Shown: positions 1-8,749, counted from the first letter of the stretch. The stretch: DNA of 51,934 nt from Bradyrhizobiaceae bacterium (GCA_947475225.1 CANJMQ010000023.1:1-51934), one strand, 5' to 3'. Program-made: numbers and translations. Notes: generated by a model not told the origin, from the letters alone.

Positions 1-798
1 CCAGCAGTCCTCCGCCGCACCCATGACGCCCCAGGCGATGCCGTAGCGCGCCTTGTTGAGGCAGCCGAAGGGGCCACCGAGGCCCTTGGCGTTGGGCAGC
101 AGGTGGTCGTCGGTGACTTCCACATTATCGAGCACGATCTCGCCCGTCACCGAGGCGCGGAGCGAAATCTTGCCCTCGATGACGGGCGTCGAGAAGCCCT
201 TCATGCCGCGCTCGACGATGAAGCCGCGGATCACGCCGTCTTCCGTCTTGCCCCACACCACCGCCACGTCGGCGATGGGCGAGTTTGAAATCCACATCTT
301 TGCGCCGTTCAGCACATAGCCGCCGTCGACCTTCCTGGCGCGCGTCTTCATGCCGCCGGGGTCGGAGCCGGCATCGGGCTCGGTCAGGCCGAAGCAGCCC
401 ACCCACTCGCCGGTGGCGAGCTTGGGGAGATACTTCCTCTTCTGCGCCTCGGTGCCATAGGCCTCGATCGGGTGCATGACGAGCGAGTTCTGCACGCTCA
501 TGGCGGAGCGATAGCCTGAGTCCACCCGCTCCACCTCGCGCGCCACCAGGCCATAGGCGACGTAGCCGAGGCCTGAGCCGCCGAACTCGGTGGAGGTCAT
601 GACGCCGAGGAATCCCATCTCGCCCATCTCGTTCATGATCTCGCGGTCGAAGCGCTCGTCGCGGAAGGCGGATTTGACGCGCGGCTGAAGCTTGTCCTGC
701 GCGAAGGCGCGGGCAGCATCGCGGATCATGCGCTCTTCGTCGGTGAGCTGAGATTCGAGGTCGAGCGGATCTTCCCAGTTGAATTCGGCAGCGGCCAT
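1..798 (-). CDS. gcdH: Glutaryl-CoA dehydrogenase (3' part outside window)
   Basis: The reading frame starts at an ATG at 798 and stays open to base 1, giving the first 266 residues of a protein usually near 395. It is an acyl-CoA dehydrogenase: the N-terminal helical domain carries [11 protein letters not shown] and the middle domain carries the flavin/substrate signature [19 protein letters not shown]. The opening [14 protein letters not shown] is typical of glutaryl-CoA dehydrogenase rather than short-chain enzymes. That enzyme oxidatively decarboxylates glutaryl-CoA to crotonyl-CoA in lysine/tryptophan breakdown and passes electrons to electron transfer flavoprotein. The catalytic glutamate lies in the missing C-terminal part and cannot be checked. 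A 19-base perfect palindrome lies 41-59 bases upstream of the start. Confidence 0.9.
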   Translation of the reverse strand, partial: MAAAEFNWEDPLDLESQLTDEERMIRDAARAFAQDKLQPRVKSAFRDERFDREIMNEMGEMGFLGVMTSTEFGGSGLGYVAYGLVAREVERVDSGYRSAMSVQNSLVMHPIEAYGTEAQKRKYLPKLATGEWVGCFGLTEPDAGSDPGGMKTRARKVDGGYVLNGAKMWISNSPIADVAVVWGKTEDGVIRGFIVERGMKGFSTPVIEGKISLRASVTGEIVLDNVEVTDDHLLPNAKGLGGPFGCLNKARYGIAWGVMGAAEDCW

Positions 799-838
799 AA
801 GAAACTCCCTTGGATTGGGGCCTAATGAGCAATGCCGG

Positions 839-857
839 GCCGAATTGTCAATTCGGC
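839..857. promoter_or_regulatory. Perfect palindrome upstream of gcdH, candidate operator
   Basis: GCCGAATT-GTC-AATTCGGC is a perfect 8+8 base inverted repeat in the 81-base gap between the isochorismatase stop (880) and the gcdH start (798). No T-run follows on the minus strand, so it looks more like a regulator site than an intrinsic terminator. Which protein would bind is unknown. Confidence 0.4.
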
Positions 858-879
858 GAAGTGACGGACGTCTCTGCGC

Positions 880-1431
880 TCAGCGCACAAGTGCCGAAAA
901 CGCCTTGAATTCCGCCGTACCGGCCTTGCCCAGCAGCTCGAATATGATCATTTCGGTATTGACCACCGCCACGCCGTTCTGGCGCATGCGCTCCAGCGCA
1001 AGCGCGTGGGAGGCGGGCGCGCGGGACGCCATGGCATCGGCCACCGCGAAGACGCCGAAGCCCGCCGCGGAGAGGTCTGCCGCCGTCTGCATGACGCAGA
1101 CGTGGGATTCGATCCCCGCAAGGATGACCAAGGGCCGGCCCGCCTCGTGGTGGACGATCATATGCTCCCTCAGCCCCTCATCCTTCCAGCAGGAGAAGGC
1201 GGTCTTCTCGAACACCGGGGCATTGCCGATCTCGGCGGCAAGGCCGGGCACCGTGTGGCCCAGCCCCTTGGGATATTGCTCGGAGACGGTGACCGGCACC
1301 GCCAGCGCCTTCGCCGCCTTGAGCAAAATGACGCAGCGGGATTCCGCCTCAGCACCTCCCGTCATGGCGGGCAGCAGCCGCTCCTGCATGTCGACGAGCA
1401 GGAGCGTGGCCTTGGTGGCATCAACCAGCAT
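880..1431 (-). CDS. Isochorismatase-like cysteine hydrolase
   Basis: This 183-residue protein belongs to the isochorismatase-like alpha/beta hydrolase family. The family's Asp-Lys-Cys triad is visible as D14 (LLLVDMQ), K76 (FEKTAFS) and C112 (ESHVCVMQT). Members hydrolyse amide or vinyl-ether bonds; the substrate here cannot be predicted from sequence. I chose the ATG at 1431 because the downstream sequence opens directly with the first beta strand; it overlaps the 3' end of the oligopeptidase B gene by 11 bases, implying translational coupling. A GTG- or ATG-initiated extension further upstream is possible but would lie deep inside that neighbour. Confidence 0.85.
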   Translation of the reverse strand: MLVDATKATLLLVDMQERLLPAMTGGAEAESRCVILLKAAKALAVPVTVSEQYPKGLGHTVPGLAAEIGNAPVFEKTAFSCWKDEGLREHMIVHHEAGRPLVILAGIESHVCVMQTAADLSAAGFGVFAVADAMASRAPASHALALERMRQNGVAVVNTEMIIFELLGKAGTAEFKAFSALVR

Positions 1432-3517
1432 CGGCCAGCTCCGCCACCTTGAGCCCGAAGGCATAGACGAAGGCCACTTCCTTCAACCGGTCAAAGCGGC
1501 CCGAGGCGCCGCCGTGGCCGGCACCCATGTTGGTCTTGAACAGCAGCAGGTTATCGTCGGTCTTCAGTTCACGGAGTTTCGCCACCCACTTGGCGGGCTC
1601 CCAATAGGTGACGCGCGGGTCGGTGAGGCCGCCCACCGCGAGGATGTTGGGATAGGCCTTGGCCTCCACCCGGTCATAGGGCGAATAGGCCAAGATGTTT
1701 TCATAGGCTTCTTTGCTTTCGATGGGGTTGCCCCATTCGGGCCATTCGGGCGGCGTCAGCGGCAGCGTGTCATCGAGCATGGTGGTAAGCACGTCGACGA
1801 AGGGTACTTCCGCCACGACGCCATGGAACAGGTCGGGCGCCATGTTGGTGATCGCCCCCATCAGCATGCCGCCGGCAGAGCCGCCCTGCGCCACGATGTT
1901 GCCTTTGCGCGTGTAGCCCTTGTCGATCAGGAACTGCGCGGTCGAGATGAAGTCGCGGAAGCTGTTCTGCTTCTTGGCCATCTTGCCGTCGGTATACCAG
2001 TGGCGGCCTTTCTCCTGGCCCCCGCGGATATGCGCGATGGCGTAGATGAAGCCACGGTTCACCAGCGACAGGATGTTGGTGTTGAAGCCGGCTGGCATCG
2101 AGATGCCGTAGGCACCATAGCCGTAAAGCCACAGGGGAGCCTGGCCGTCGAGCTTCGCGTCCTGCCTGTAGAGCAGGGTGACCGGGATCAGCTCGCCGTC
2201 ATGGGCGGGTGCCATCAGGCGGCGCGTCACGTAGTGCGATGGGTCGTGGCCGCTCGGCACAGCCTGCGTTTTCCGCAGCACGCGGGTGCGGGTTCGCATG
2301 TCATAGTCATAGACCTGCGCGGGCGTGGTGGGCGAGGAATAGGTGAAGCGCAGCGTGTCGGTGTCGAACTCGCGCATTTCGCCGAAGCCCAGCGAATAGG
2401 CCTCCTCGTCAAAGGCGATGGCGTGTTCTTCACCACTCGTCAAGTTGCGCACCACGATGCGCGGCAGCGCGTTCTCGCGCTCCATGCGGATCAGCCAGTC
2501 CTTCATCACGATATAGGAGACGATGAAGATGCCGGGCCGGTGCGGGATCAGGTCCGTCCAGTTTTCCTTGCGCGGGTCGGAGACGGGGGCGGTGACGAGC
2601 TTGTAGTCCTCGGCACCTCCTTCGTTGGTGCGGATGATGAACTGGTCGGCGTGGTGCTCGATGTCATACTCGATGCCCGCGACGCGCGGTGCCACGAGGC
2701 GCGGCTTCATGTCCGGCTCTTCGGTGTCGATCAGCCAGATCTCCGAGGTGTCATGGTCGTGGATGCTGATGGTGATCCACTTGTCGGAGCTCGTCTTGCC
2801 CACGCCGGTGAACTTGCCCGTGTCCTTCTCCTCGTAGACCAGCACATCGGCCGATTGCTCCGTGCCGAGAACATGACGAAAGGTTCTCAGCGGGCGGTGG
2901 TTATCGTCCTGCAGGGTGTAGAAGAAGCTCTTGCCGTCCGCCGTCCATGTGGCCTCGCCCGCGGTGTTTGCCAGCACGTCCGCGTGCTCGGTGCCGGTGG
3001 CGGCATCGCGCAGGCGGAGTTCATAGAACTCCGAGCCGTTGCCGTCGAAGGACCAGGCAAGCAGGGTCTGGTCGGGTGACAGGTCAATGCCGCCGAACTG
3101 GAAATATTCGCGGCCCTTGGCGAGTTCGTTGCCGTCAAGCAGCAGCTGCTCCGGGCCGTCCTTGCCACGGGGCTTGCGGCAGTAGCGCGGGTGCTGCCCG
3201 CCAGTGACGTAGCTCGTATAATAATCATAGGCCACGTCCGGGGCGGGCACCGAGGAGTCGTCCTCCTTGATGCGGCCCTTCAGCTCGGCGAAGAGCTTGA
3301 CCTGCAGCGCCTCTGTGTCGGCCATGATGGCCTGGTGATAGGCGTTCTCGCCCTCGAGGAAGGCGCGGATTTCCGGAGGGAGAACGGAGGGATCATGCAT
3401 GACCTCCTGCCAGTTCTCGGCTTTCAGCCAATGATAGTCGTCGCGCTTCTCATGGCCGTGCCAGGTTTCGGCGCGCGGGCGCTTTTCCGCCCGCGGCGGC
3501 TTGGGGGTGTTCGTCAT
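1421..3517 (-). CDS. ptrB: Oligopeptidase B (S9A serine peptidase)
   Basis: A 698-residue prolyl-oligopeptidase-family protein of typical oligopeptidase B length. An N-terminal beta-propeller region is followed by a C-terminal alpha/beta hydrolase domain. The nucleophile is S547 in GGSAGGM, with D633 in LTDPRV and H668 in GAGHGGASGR completing the triad. Oligopeptidase B cleaves short peptides after Lys/Arg in the cytoplasm or periplasm; no signal peptide is seen here. The ATG at 3517 (MTNTPKPPRAEKRP) was preferred to a longer upstream extension of 25 unconserved residues. The downstream isochorismatase gene overlaps its stop. Confidence 0.92.
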   Translation of the reverse strand: MTNTPKPPRAEKRPRAETWHGHEKRDDYHWLKAENWQEVMHDPSVLPPEIRAFLEGENAYHQAIMADTEALQVKLFAELKGRIKEDDSSVPAPDVAYDYYTSYVTGGQHPRYCRKPRGKDGPEQLLLDGNELAKGREYFQFGGIDLSPDQTLLAWSFDGNGSEFYELRLRDAATGTEHADVLANTAGEATWTADGKSFFYTLQDDNHRPLRTFRHVLGTEQSADVLVYEEKDTGKFTGVGKTSSDKWITISIHDHDTSEIWLIDTEEPDMKPRLVAPRVAGIEYDIEHHADQFIIRTNEGGAEDYKLVTAPVSDPRKENWTDLIPHRPGIFIVSYIVMKDWLIRMERENALPRIVVRNLTSGEEHAIAFDEEAYSLGFGEMREFDTDTLRFTYSSPTTPAQVYDYDMRTRTRVLRKTQAVPSGHDPSHYVTRRLMAPAHDGELIPVTLLYRQDAKLDGQAPLWLYGYGAYGISMPAGFNTNILSLVNRGFIYAIAHIRGGQEKGRHWYTDGKMAKKQNSFRDFISTAQFLIDKGYTRKGNIVAQGGSAGGMLMGAITNMAPDLFHGVVAEVPFVDVLTTMLDDTLPLTPPEWPEWGNPIESKEAYENILAYSPYDRVEAKAYPNILAVGGLTDPRVTYWEPAKWVAKLRELKTDDNLLLFKTNMGAGHGGASGRFDRLKEVAFVYAFGLKVAELADAG

Positions 3518-3616
3518 GCTCAGGCTTTCGTGATCCGCTTTCGCCGTCCAATGTGGGGGATCGGCCGTGAAATGTGAAGCGCGGGACGGCACTTCGCGAT
3601 TTGGGGAAAGGTTTGG

Positions 3617-3624
3617 TTAACCAT
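3617..3624 (+). promoter_or_regulatory. TTAACCAT, candidate CtrA half-site
   Basis: TTAACCAT lies in the 199-base divergent gap between ptrB (minus) and the DUF2336 gene (plus). It matches the half-site form recognised by the alphaproteobacterial cell-cycle regulator CtrA. The motif is only eight bases, so chance occurrence is possible; the position 93 bases before the DUF2336 start is compatible with a promoter. Confidence 0.3.
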
Positions 3625-3716
3625 CTTTGAAGAGTGACTGTAACGGGGCATTTCAAAACCTCAAGTTTTAATAAAATCCTCAAGTCTCGGGTGCTGATTG
3701 CGAGCAAGAGGACCTG

Positions 3717-4916
3717 ATGCCGCTCGATGCGCCCATGACAGCCGCTGAGCCTGCTCCGCCACCTGGCACGGTGGACTCCTTTCGGCTGCTCACCGCCCGG
3801 TTGAGGCGCGCCGTCCCGCCGGAGCCGCGCTGCGCGCTGGCGGACGCGCCGCCTGTTCCACTGCCCGATCCCATGCTGCCGCCTGACCCGGGAGCGGCTG
3901 CTGCCGCTTTGCTCAACATCATCTGGGGCGCCCTCGACCTGCCGCCGCAGGAGCGCGGCATGGCGGGAGATACGCTGCTGCTGCTGCTGCCCCGGCTCTC
4001 CGTGAAGGACCTGGGCATGATCGCCGAGCGCATTTCCGCGATGGACGCGCCGCCACCGCTGCTGGTTTCGCGCCTCGTGCGGGACCCGCGTGCGGAAGTC
4101 GGCGGCGTGGTGCTTGAGCGCAGCGCGCACCTGGATGCCACCGATCTGCTTGCCGCCTGCGAGAGTGCCGACCCGGAGCGCCTGCTCCTGCTGGCGCGTC
4201 GCCGCCGTGTGCCGCAGGACATCGGCGATCACCTCGTGCGCGCGGGTGACCTGCTGAGCCTGCTGGCGCTGCTGCGCAATCCCGGCGCGGAGATTTCCTT
4301 CCAGTCCTTCCTCCGCCTTTCGCAGCTGGCGGGCGAGCACCCGGGACTTCAGGCCCCGCTGGCGCTGCGCACTGACCTGCCGCTCGCCGTGGCACTCGAC
4401 CTCCTCTGGCGGCTGCCGCCGGATCTGCGCCGGGTGATCATCGCGCGGTTCCTCTCTGACTCCGTCACGCTCAGCCGCATCCTGTCGATCGCGCTCGCCT
4501 CAGGCGAGCGGTCTTTGGTCGAAGCGGCGAGACCAGCTGAGATTGATGCGGCGTTGGCGCCGCTGTTCTTCGGGCGGCGCGAGGAGGCGGCCGGCCGCCT
4601 TGCCCGGCTGGCGGGCATCATGGACATGACGGCAGAGCGCATTTTGGCGGACGCTGAGGGCGAGGCGGTGGTGGTGCTGCTCAAGGCGCTGGGCCTCGGC
4701 CGTTCGTGCTTCGACGATGCGCTGGACCGGCTGCGCGCCGCCGGCGGGCTGATCAGGGAAGACCGGCCGGCGGAGGAGCTGAAGGTCGTTTTCGACGCCC
4801 TGTCCTTCACCAAGGCGCGGGTTCTGCTGACTTACTGGGACTGGTTCACCAGCCAGTCCGGGCCATACGCACCCCCGGCGGAGCCGGGCCTTGTTGAACA
4901 CGCCACGGTCGCCTAA
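3717..4916 (+). CDS. DUF2336 domain protein
   Basis: A 399-residue protein starting after a good ribosome-binding site (AAGAGGA). The first ~70 residues are proline/alanine rich. The rest is a helical repeat-type region with recurrent units such as DPRAEVGGVVLERS and DLPLAVALDLLWRLP, as in the DUF2336 family of alphaproteobacteria. Such proteins are cytoplasmic with no known enzymatic activity, and I cannot assign a function. It is followed 37 bases later by mucR in the same direction, so the two may be cotranscribed. Confidence 0.8.
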   Translation: MPLDAPMTAAEPAPPPGTVDSFRLLTARLRRAVPPEPRCALADAPPVPLPDPMLPPDPGAAAAALLNIIWGALDLPPQERGMAGDTLLLLLPRLSVKDLGMIAERISAMDAPPPLLVSRLVRDPRAEVGGVVLERSAHLDATDLLAACESADPERLLLLARRRRVPQDIGDHLVRAGDLLSLLALLRNPGAEISFQSFLRLSQLAGEHPGLQAPLALRTDLPLAVALDLLWRLPPDLRRVIIARFLSDSVTLSRILSIALASGERSLVEAARPAEIDAALAPLFFGRREEAAGRLARLAGIMDMTAERILADAEGEAVVVLLKALGLGRSCFDDALDRLRAAGGLIREDRPAEELKVVFDALSFTKARVLLTYWDWFTSQSGPYAPPAEPGLVEHATVA

Positions 4917-4953
4917 ACAGGGGCGTCCCCGAGTCAGGAAAGGCCTGCTGCAC

Positions 4954-5358
4954 ATGGACAACAAGCCGTCGCTCATCGAACTGGCTGCCCAGATCGTGGC
5001 CGCCTATGTGGGGCGCAACACCGTCGAGCAGGTGGACCTGCCGAAGCTCATCACCGAAGTGCACAAGGCGCTGGAACGGGTGACCGGCACGCCCGCCCTC
5101 AAGGACGATGGCAACGAGCCGAAGCCCGCCGTGAACGTGAAGAAGTCGATCACGCCGGACTATCTGATCTGCCTCGAGGACGGCAAGAAGTTCAAGTCGC
5201 TGAAGCGCCACTTGCGCACCCACTTCAACCTCACCCCCGATCAGTATCGCGAGAAATGGAACCTTTCGGCGGACTACCCGATGGTGGCCCCGAACTATGC
5301 CAATTCGCGCTCCAATCTCGCCAAGAACATGGGGCTGGGTCAGCGCAAGGCGCGCTGA
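4954..5358 (+). CDS. mucR: MucR/Ros family transcriptional regulator
   Basis: A 134-residue MucR/Ros protein. The N-terminal helical part (LIELAAQIVAAYVGRN) mediates oligomerisation in the family, and the C-terminal zinc-finger-like DNA-binding part holds C73, H86 and H90 (CLEDGKKFKSLKRHLRTH). The second cysteine of the classical C-x2-C is replaced by D76, a substitution known in other rhizobial MucR members. These proteins act as H-NS-like silencers of AT-rich promoters and control exopolysaccharide, motility and host-interaction genes. The start at 4954 is chosen because homology begins at MDNKPSLIE; an upstream in-frame ATG would add only unconserved residues. Confidence 0.93.
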   Translation: MDNKPSLIELAAQIVAAYVGRNTVEQVDLPKLITEVHKALERVTGTPALKDDGNEPKPAVNVKKSITPDYLICLEDGKKFKSLKRHLRTHFNLTPDQYREKWNLSADYPMVAPNYANSRSNLAKNMGLGQRKAR

Positions 5359-5380
5359 GAGTCCCTCTCAAGGATTTTTA
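5356..5380 (+). terminator. Candidate intrinsic terminator of mucR
   Basis: TGAGAG-TCC-CTCTCA forms a perfect 6-base stem with a 3-base loop that begins at the mucR stop codon. It is followed by AGGATTTTTA. The stem is short, so termination may be partial. Confidence 0.4.
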
Positions 5381-5466
5381 TCCGTCTGACTCTTGCGGAT
5401 CAGTCGTTCACGATTCATAAACGAGTTGTTGGGCACGAGATCGATTCGCGAGGGGCAGCGTTGGCT

Positions 5467-5964
5467 ATGGGTTCAGTCAACATAGCGTTCAGGGCACAGC
5501 TGGTGGTGCCGGAGCAGCGGCAGCTATATGACTACTGGCTGTCGCGGGCAGGGCAGGGGTCGCTACCGACCCGCGCCGATATCAACCCTGCCGATATTCC
5601 GCGCCTGCTTCCCTTCATCAGCCTGATCGACGTGGACGACTCCCTCGAAGTCTCCCGCGTGCGGCTGGCGGGCACCAGGCTGCGCGACGTCTTCGACCGG
5701 GAGATCACCGGGCTGAAGATCGACGACCTCGACCTGGGCCCCAAGCGCGACTACTGGATGACCGCCTACCGCCATACGGCCGTTGATGGAAAGCCGACGC
5801 AAGGCATCGTGCGCGGCCCCAGGCTGAACAAGGAACACCTGGTGCAATACTGGATCCGCCTGCCGCTCGCCGCTTCCGTGGGCTCGGGCATCCGCATGAT
5901 CCTCGGGCTCGACTACTTCCTGTCCGGCTTCGAGGACGAGCAGCGCCAGGCCAGCGCAGGATAG
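5467..5964 (+). CDS. PAS_5 family protein
   Basis: A 165-residue protein that looks like the PAS_5 (PF07310) family common in alphaproteobacteria. It shows the early LYDYWLSRAGQGSLPTRADI and IPRLLPFISLIDV segments and a central PAS-like core (RVRLAGTRLRDVFDREITG). There is no output domain, so it is likely a stand-alone sensor or partner protein. Its ligand is unknown. A TTG at 5461 is an alternative start two codons upstream. It lies 108 bases after mucR. Confidence 0.75.
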   Translation: MGSVNIAFRAQLVVPEQRQLYDYWLSRAGQGSLPTRADINPADIPRLLPFISLIDVDDSLEVSRVRLAGTRLRDVFDREITGLKIDDLDLGPKRDYWMTAYRHTAVDGKPTQGIVRGPRLNKEHLVQYWIRLPLAASVGSGIRMILGLDYFLSGFEDEQRQASAG

Positions 5965-6066
5965 GGCATCGCAGGGCGTTCCCATAGCAGGAAATAAATC
6001 AAAACGAGGTATTGATTCCTGTTTTGTTCTCACCTATGTTGCAGCCTCTGTCAGGAGGAAAGCCCC

Positions 6067-6588
6067 ATGTGTGAGATGTCCGCCAAGTCCGCCACCACCC
6101 CGCTGTTCAATGAGGCCGAAAGCCCGCTCACCTGGCTCCGGGCGCGCCGTGGCAAGGATGGCAAACCGCTGATTTCGGAGGCGCAATACCTCGCCGGAGA
6201 ACGGCTGCGCATGGATTTCGAGCGCGCCATGCTGGCCCGACGTACCACCCTCAACTGGGAGCTTGCGGGCACCGGCTCGCGCTCCGCCGGCGCCTCTGCC
6301 GAAATGAGTGACGGGGCGATTGCCGCCCGCCAGCGCTACCATGCTGCACTCGACAGCGTGGGGCCCGAACTGGGCTCGATCCTCGCCCAGGTGTGCTGCC
6401 TTTCTGCCGGGATCGAACAGGCCGAGCGGGTGCTGGAACTGCCGGCGCGCAGCGGCCGCGCGGTGCTGGGCCTCGCGCTGACGGCGTTGGCGCGGCATTA
6501 TGGGCTGGGTGACGCGAAGCGCCACGGCGCCATCACGGGCTGGGGAGTTGCCGGATACCGCCCGGCGCTCGACACGGTGGAGGGTTAG
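6067..6588 (+). CDS. DUF6456 domain protein
   Basis: A 173-residue protein that looks like DUF6456, found mainly in Hyphomicrobiales. Recognisable parts are SPLTWLRARRGKDGKPLISE, AQYLAGERLRMDFERAML and a C-terminal helical region (VCCLSAGIEQAERVLELP, LTALARHYGL) that resembles a helix-turn-helix. A DNA-binding role is inferred only. A ribosome-binding site (AGGAGGAAA) precedes the ATG. Its stop overlaps the convergent sufE stop by four bases. Confidence 0.75.
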   Translation: MCEMSAKSATTPLFNEAESPLTWLRARRGKDGKPLISEAQYLAGERLRMDFERAMLARRTTLNWELAGTGSRSAGASAEMSDGAIAARQRYHAALDSVGPELGSILAQVCCLSAGIEQAERVLELPARSGRAVLGLALTALARHYGLGDAKRHGAITGWGVAGYRPALDTVEG

Positions 6589-7007
6589 CCGTGAAGTGCG
6601 GCCTGGGCATCCGACTTGATGCGCTGGATCATCGAGGCGAAGCCGTTGGAGCGCTGCTGGGTGAGATGACCCGCAAGCCCCAGCCTGCCAAGCACCTCGC
6701 CCGCATCGGTGGCGAGGACCTGGCGCGCCGTCTTGCCGGAATAGATCATGAAGGCGATGGCGATGAGGCCCTTGACGATCAGCGCATCGCTGTCACCCAG
6801 GAAGGTGAGGACCGGGTCGTCCGTGCCGCCGCTCGTTGCGGAGGTGATCCACACCTGGCTGGCGCAGCCCTTCACCTTGTTCGCGGCCGTGTGGTCGGCC
6901 TCGGGCAGTGGGGCAAGCTCGCGGCCCAGTTCGATCACATGGCGGTAGCGGTCCTCCCAGTCATCGAGGACTTCGAAATCGGCAAGGAGATCGTCGATGG
7001 CGGTCAC
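6585..7007 (-). CDS. sufE: SufE-family cysteine desulfurase sulfur acceptor
   Basis: A 140-residue SufE. The conserved core HTAANKVKGCASQVWI places the sulfur-accepting cysteine at C48 (C51 in E. coli). SufE takes persulfide from SufS and stimulates Fe-S cluster assembly in the cytoplasm. Here it is not next to a suf operon, which is common in Hyphomicrobiales. It is convergent with, and overlaps by four bases, the DUF6456 gene. Confidence 0.93.
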   Translation of the reverse strand: MTAIDDLLADFEVLDDWEDRYRHVIELGRELAPLPEADHTAANKVKGCASQVWITSATSGGTDDPVLTFLGDSDALIVKGLIAIAFMIYSGKTARQVLATDAGEVLGRLGLAGHLTQQRSNGFASMIQRIKSDAQAALHG

Positions 7008-7060
7008 GGCGCGGGCTTTCCGGTAGTGTGCGTCTCAGATAGGCCGCACCGCGCGCAAGC

Positions 7061-7468
7061 TCAACCTTCTTTCGACGGGCCCCGCCACGCCGGCACGAGG
7101 TCGTCGAGGCCAAGGGTCGACTGGCCCTTGGGATCATCCGTCGCGGGCGGCGGAACGTCGCCGTCCACGGTGATCTCCGCAAAGGGGCCCTGAGGTTGCG
7201 GCTTGCCGTTCCAGGCCAAGCCCCACAGCAGCGAGGCGGAATAGAGCGCCTTGGATTCGAGGCGGCCTGCCAGGTAGCCCGCCAGGCCGCACACCTCTGG
7301 CTGGCGGCTGCAGAAGGACCAGGCATCCGAGGCCGCCGAACCGGCCGACGACAGCATGTCGATGGTCGAGGGCGAATCGGGATCGGAACCGCTCTTCAGG
7401 TCCTCCGGCGGCGAGGGCAGCAACAGCCCCGCAGCCCCCAGCAAGATGATTGTTCGGATCAGACGCAT
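7061..7468 (-). CDS. DUF5330 domain protein, exported
   Basis: A 135-residue small protein with a hydrophobic N-terminal segment (LIRTIILLGAAGLLLP) that could be a signal peptide or anchor. It also has a conserved two-cysteine region (SFCSRQPEVCGLAGYLAGR). It matches DUF5330 as I know it in rhizobia, whose function is unknown. It lies 54 bases upstream of sufE on the same strand and is divergent from the peptidoglycan-binding gene. Confidence 0.7.
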   Translation of the reverse strand: MRLIRTIILLGAAGLLLPSPPEDLKSGSDPDSPSTIDMLSSAGSAASDAWSFCSRQPEVCGLAGYLAGRLESKALYSASLLWGLAWNGKPQPQGPFAEITVDGDVPPPATDDPKGQSTLGLDDLVPAWRGPSKEG

Positions 7469-7659
7469 CCCTGCCTTGTTCTCCAGTCTTTGCGATGGCT
7501 TACCATCCGACTGTTGACCGCGGGGTGAAGAGTTTGGGCTTATTTTGCGTTAAGCACTGTTCCTCCGCGCGGGAAGCGGAAAGGCCGCGTTAACCTCGAT
7601 GGGTGCAAGTTCGCAGCTGGCGGAAACCAGCGGGATGAAAGTGAAGTCGGGTCGGCGAC

Positions 7660-8343
7660 ATGCGTGAACAGGTGGAGAAGCAGGGCCGCAGGGTCAGAGT
7701 TGTGCCGCTCGCCGCCTGGACTCTGACTGCCGTCATGTCCGCCGCCATCGCCGGCAATGCCTTGTTCGGGCAGAGCGCCACGAACCGCATTGCCCAGGCC
7801 GCCACCGATCCCGCCAGCGAAATTCCAGGTGACCTTGCGCCCGCCGGCGCGCGCACCATCCAGCTGAAATTTAATCCTGTCGTCGAGGCCGTGCAGCGCG
7901 AACTGCTGTCGGCCGGCTATTACAAGGGACCGGTCGACGGCGTGAACGGCCGCAGGACGCGCCAAGCCGTTGCCGCCTACCAGCAGGCCATGGGCCTCGA
8001 AGCCGACGGACAGCCGACGCCTGACCTTGCCGAGCACATCCGCTTCACCCGCGAGGTTTCGGAAGCCTCGCTGTTCACCGGCACGGTGGCCGCAGCCCCC
8101 GATGCCGAGCAGCGCGCCGCCATCCGCCGCGTGCAGACGGGCCTTGCCGACCTCGCCTACAGCCCCGGCGAGATCAACGGCGAACTGACAGGTGAAACGC
8201 ATGACGCGATCATCGCCTTCCAGCGTGACCACAAGCTGCCCGAGACCGGCGAGGTGAGCGATGGCCTGATCGCCGAACTCGCCAAGGTCAGCGGCCAGTC
8301 CGACGCCGACGCTGCCGACGGCACCGGCACGGCCACGCAGTAA
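7660..8343 (+). CDS. Peptidoglycan-binding (PG_binding_1) membrane-anchored protein
   Basis: A 227-residue protein. Residues ~16-38 form one hydrophobic N-terminal segment (AAWTLTAVMSAAIAGNALFG). Two PG_binding_1 domains follow, with the cores VQRELLSAGYYKGPVDGVNG/RRTRQAVAAYQQ at ~70-115 and VQTGLADLAYSPGEINGE/THDAIIAFQRDH at ~155-200. No catalytic domain is present. It probably sits in the inner membrane and binds cell wall in the periplasm. The DUF1491 gene starts six bases after its stop, indicating an operon. Confidence 0.85.
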   Translation: MREQVEKQGRRVRVVPLAAWTLTAVMSAAIAGNALFGQSATNRIAQAATDPASEIPGDLAPAGARTIQLKFNPVVEAVQRELLSAGYYKGPVDGVNGRRTRQAVAAYQQAMGLEADGQPTPDLAEHIRFTREVSEASLFTGTVAAAPDAEQRAAIRRVQTGLADLAYSPGEINGELTGETHDAIIAFQRDHKLPETGEVSDGLIAELAKVSGQSDADAADGTGTATQ

Positions 8344-8348
8344 GGCCA

Positions 8349-8684
8349 GTGCGCCTCAAATCCGCAATCTGGGTGTCCGCCTTCCTTCGCCGCTGCATGG
8401 TGGAAGGGATCTTCGGCGCCGTGGTGCGCAAGGGCTCGGAAGAGGCGGGTGCGGTGCATGTCATCGTCAATCACCTGGACGGCACCTGCCACCTCTTCGC
8501 GCCTGCACCCGGCGAGGCTCATGACGAGATGGGCGAGCGGCGCTGGATCGCCGAGATCTCGCCACCCCAGACACCCGCCGATGCCATGGCCCTGCTGGAG
8601 CGCCGCCTGCGCTTTGATCCCGACCTGTGGATTGTCGAGGTCGAGGACCGCAAGGGCATGGCGGGACTCAGCGCAACCGCTTAA
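8349..8684 (+). CDS. DUF1491 family protein
   Basis: A 111-residue protein with a GTG start directly preceded by AAGG. It matches the DUF1491 family of alphaproteobacteria: SAIWVSAFLRRCMVEGIFGA near the N-terminus and FDPDLWIVEVEDR near the C-terminus. No function is known. It is cotranscribed in all likelihood with the upstream peptidoglycan-binding protein (6-base gap). Confidence 0.8.
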   Translation: MRLKSAIWVSAFLRRCMVEGIFGAVVRKGSEEAGAVHVIVNHLDGTCHLFAPAPGEAHDEMGERRWIAEISPPQTPADAMALLERRLRFDPDLWIVEVEDRKGMAGLSATA

Positions 8685-8691
8685 GGGCTTG

Positions 8692-8699
8692 TTAACCAT
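8692..8699 (+). promoter_or_regulatory. TTAACCAT, candidate CtrA half-site
   Basis: A second TTAACCAT occurs eight bases after the DUF1491 stop and 51 bases before the start of the 67-residue hypothetical gene. This is a plausible -35-type position. Evidence is the motif only. Confidence 0.3.
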
Positions 8700-8749
8700 G
8701 ATGCGCAAGTTTGGGGTCATGGAGTAATCCGCAACCTGAAGGCAGTGTC

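Noticed and set aside
779..3079. Long open frame on the plus strand opposite oligopeptidase B
   Set aside because: It is the high-GC mirror of the ptrB frame, with low-complexity composition (His/Arg/Ala/Val rich) and no family resemblance.
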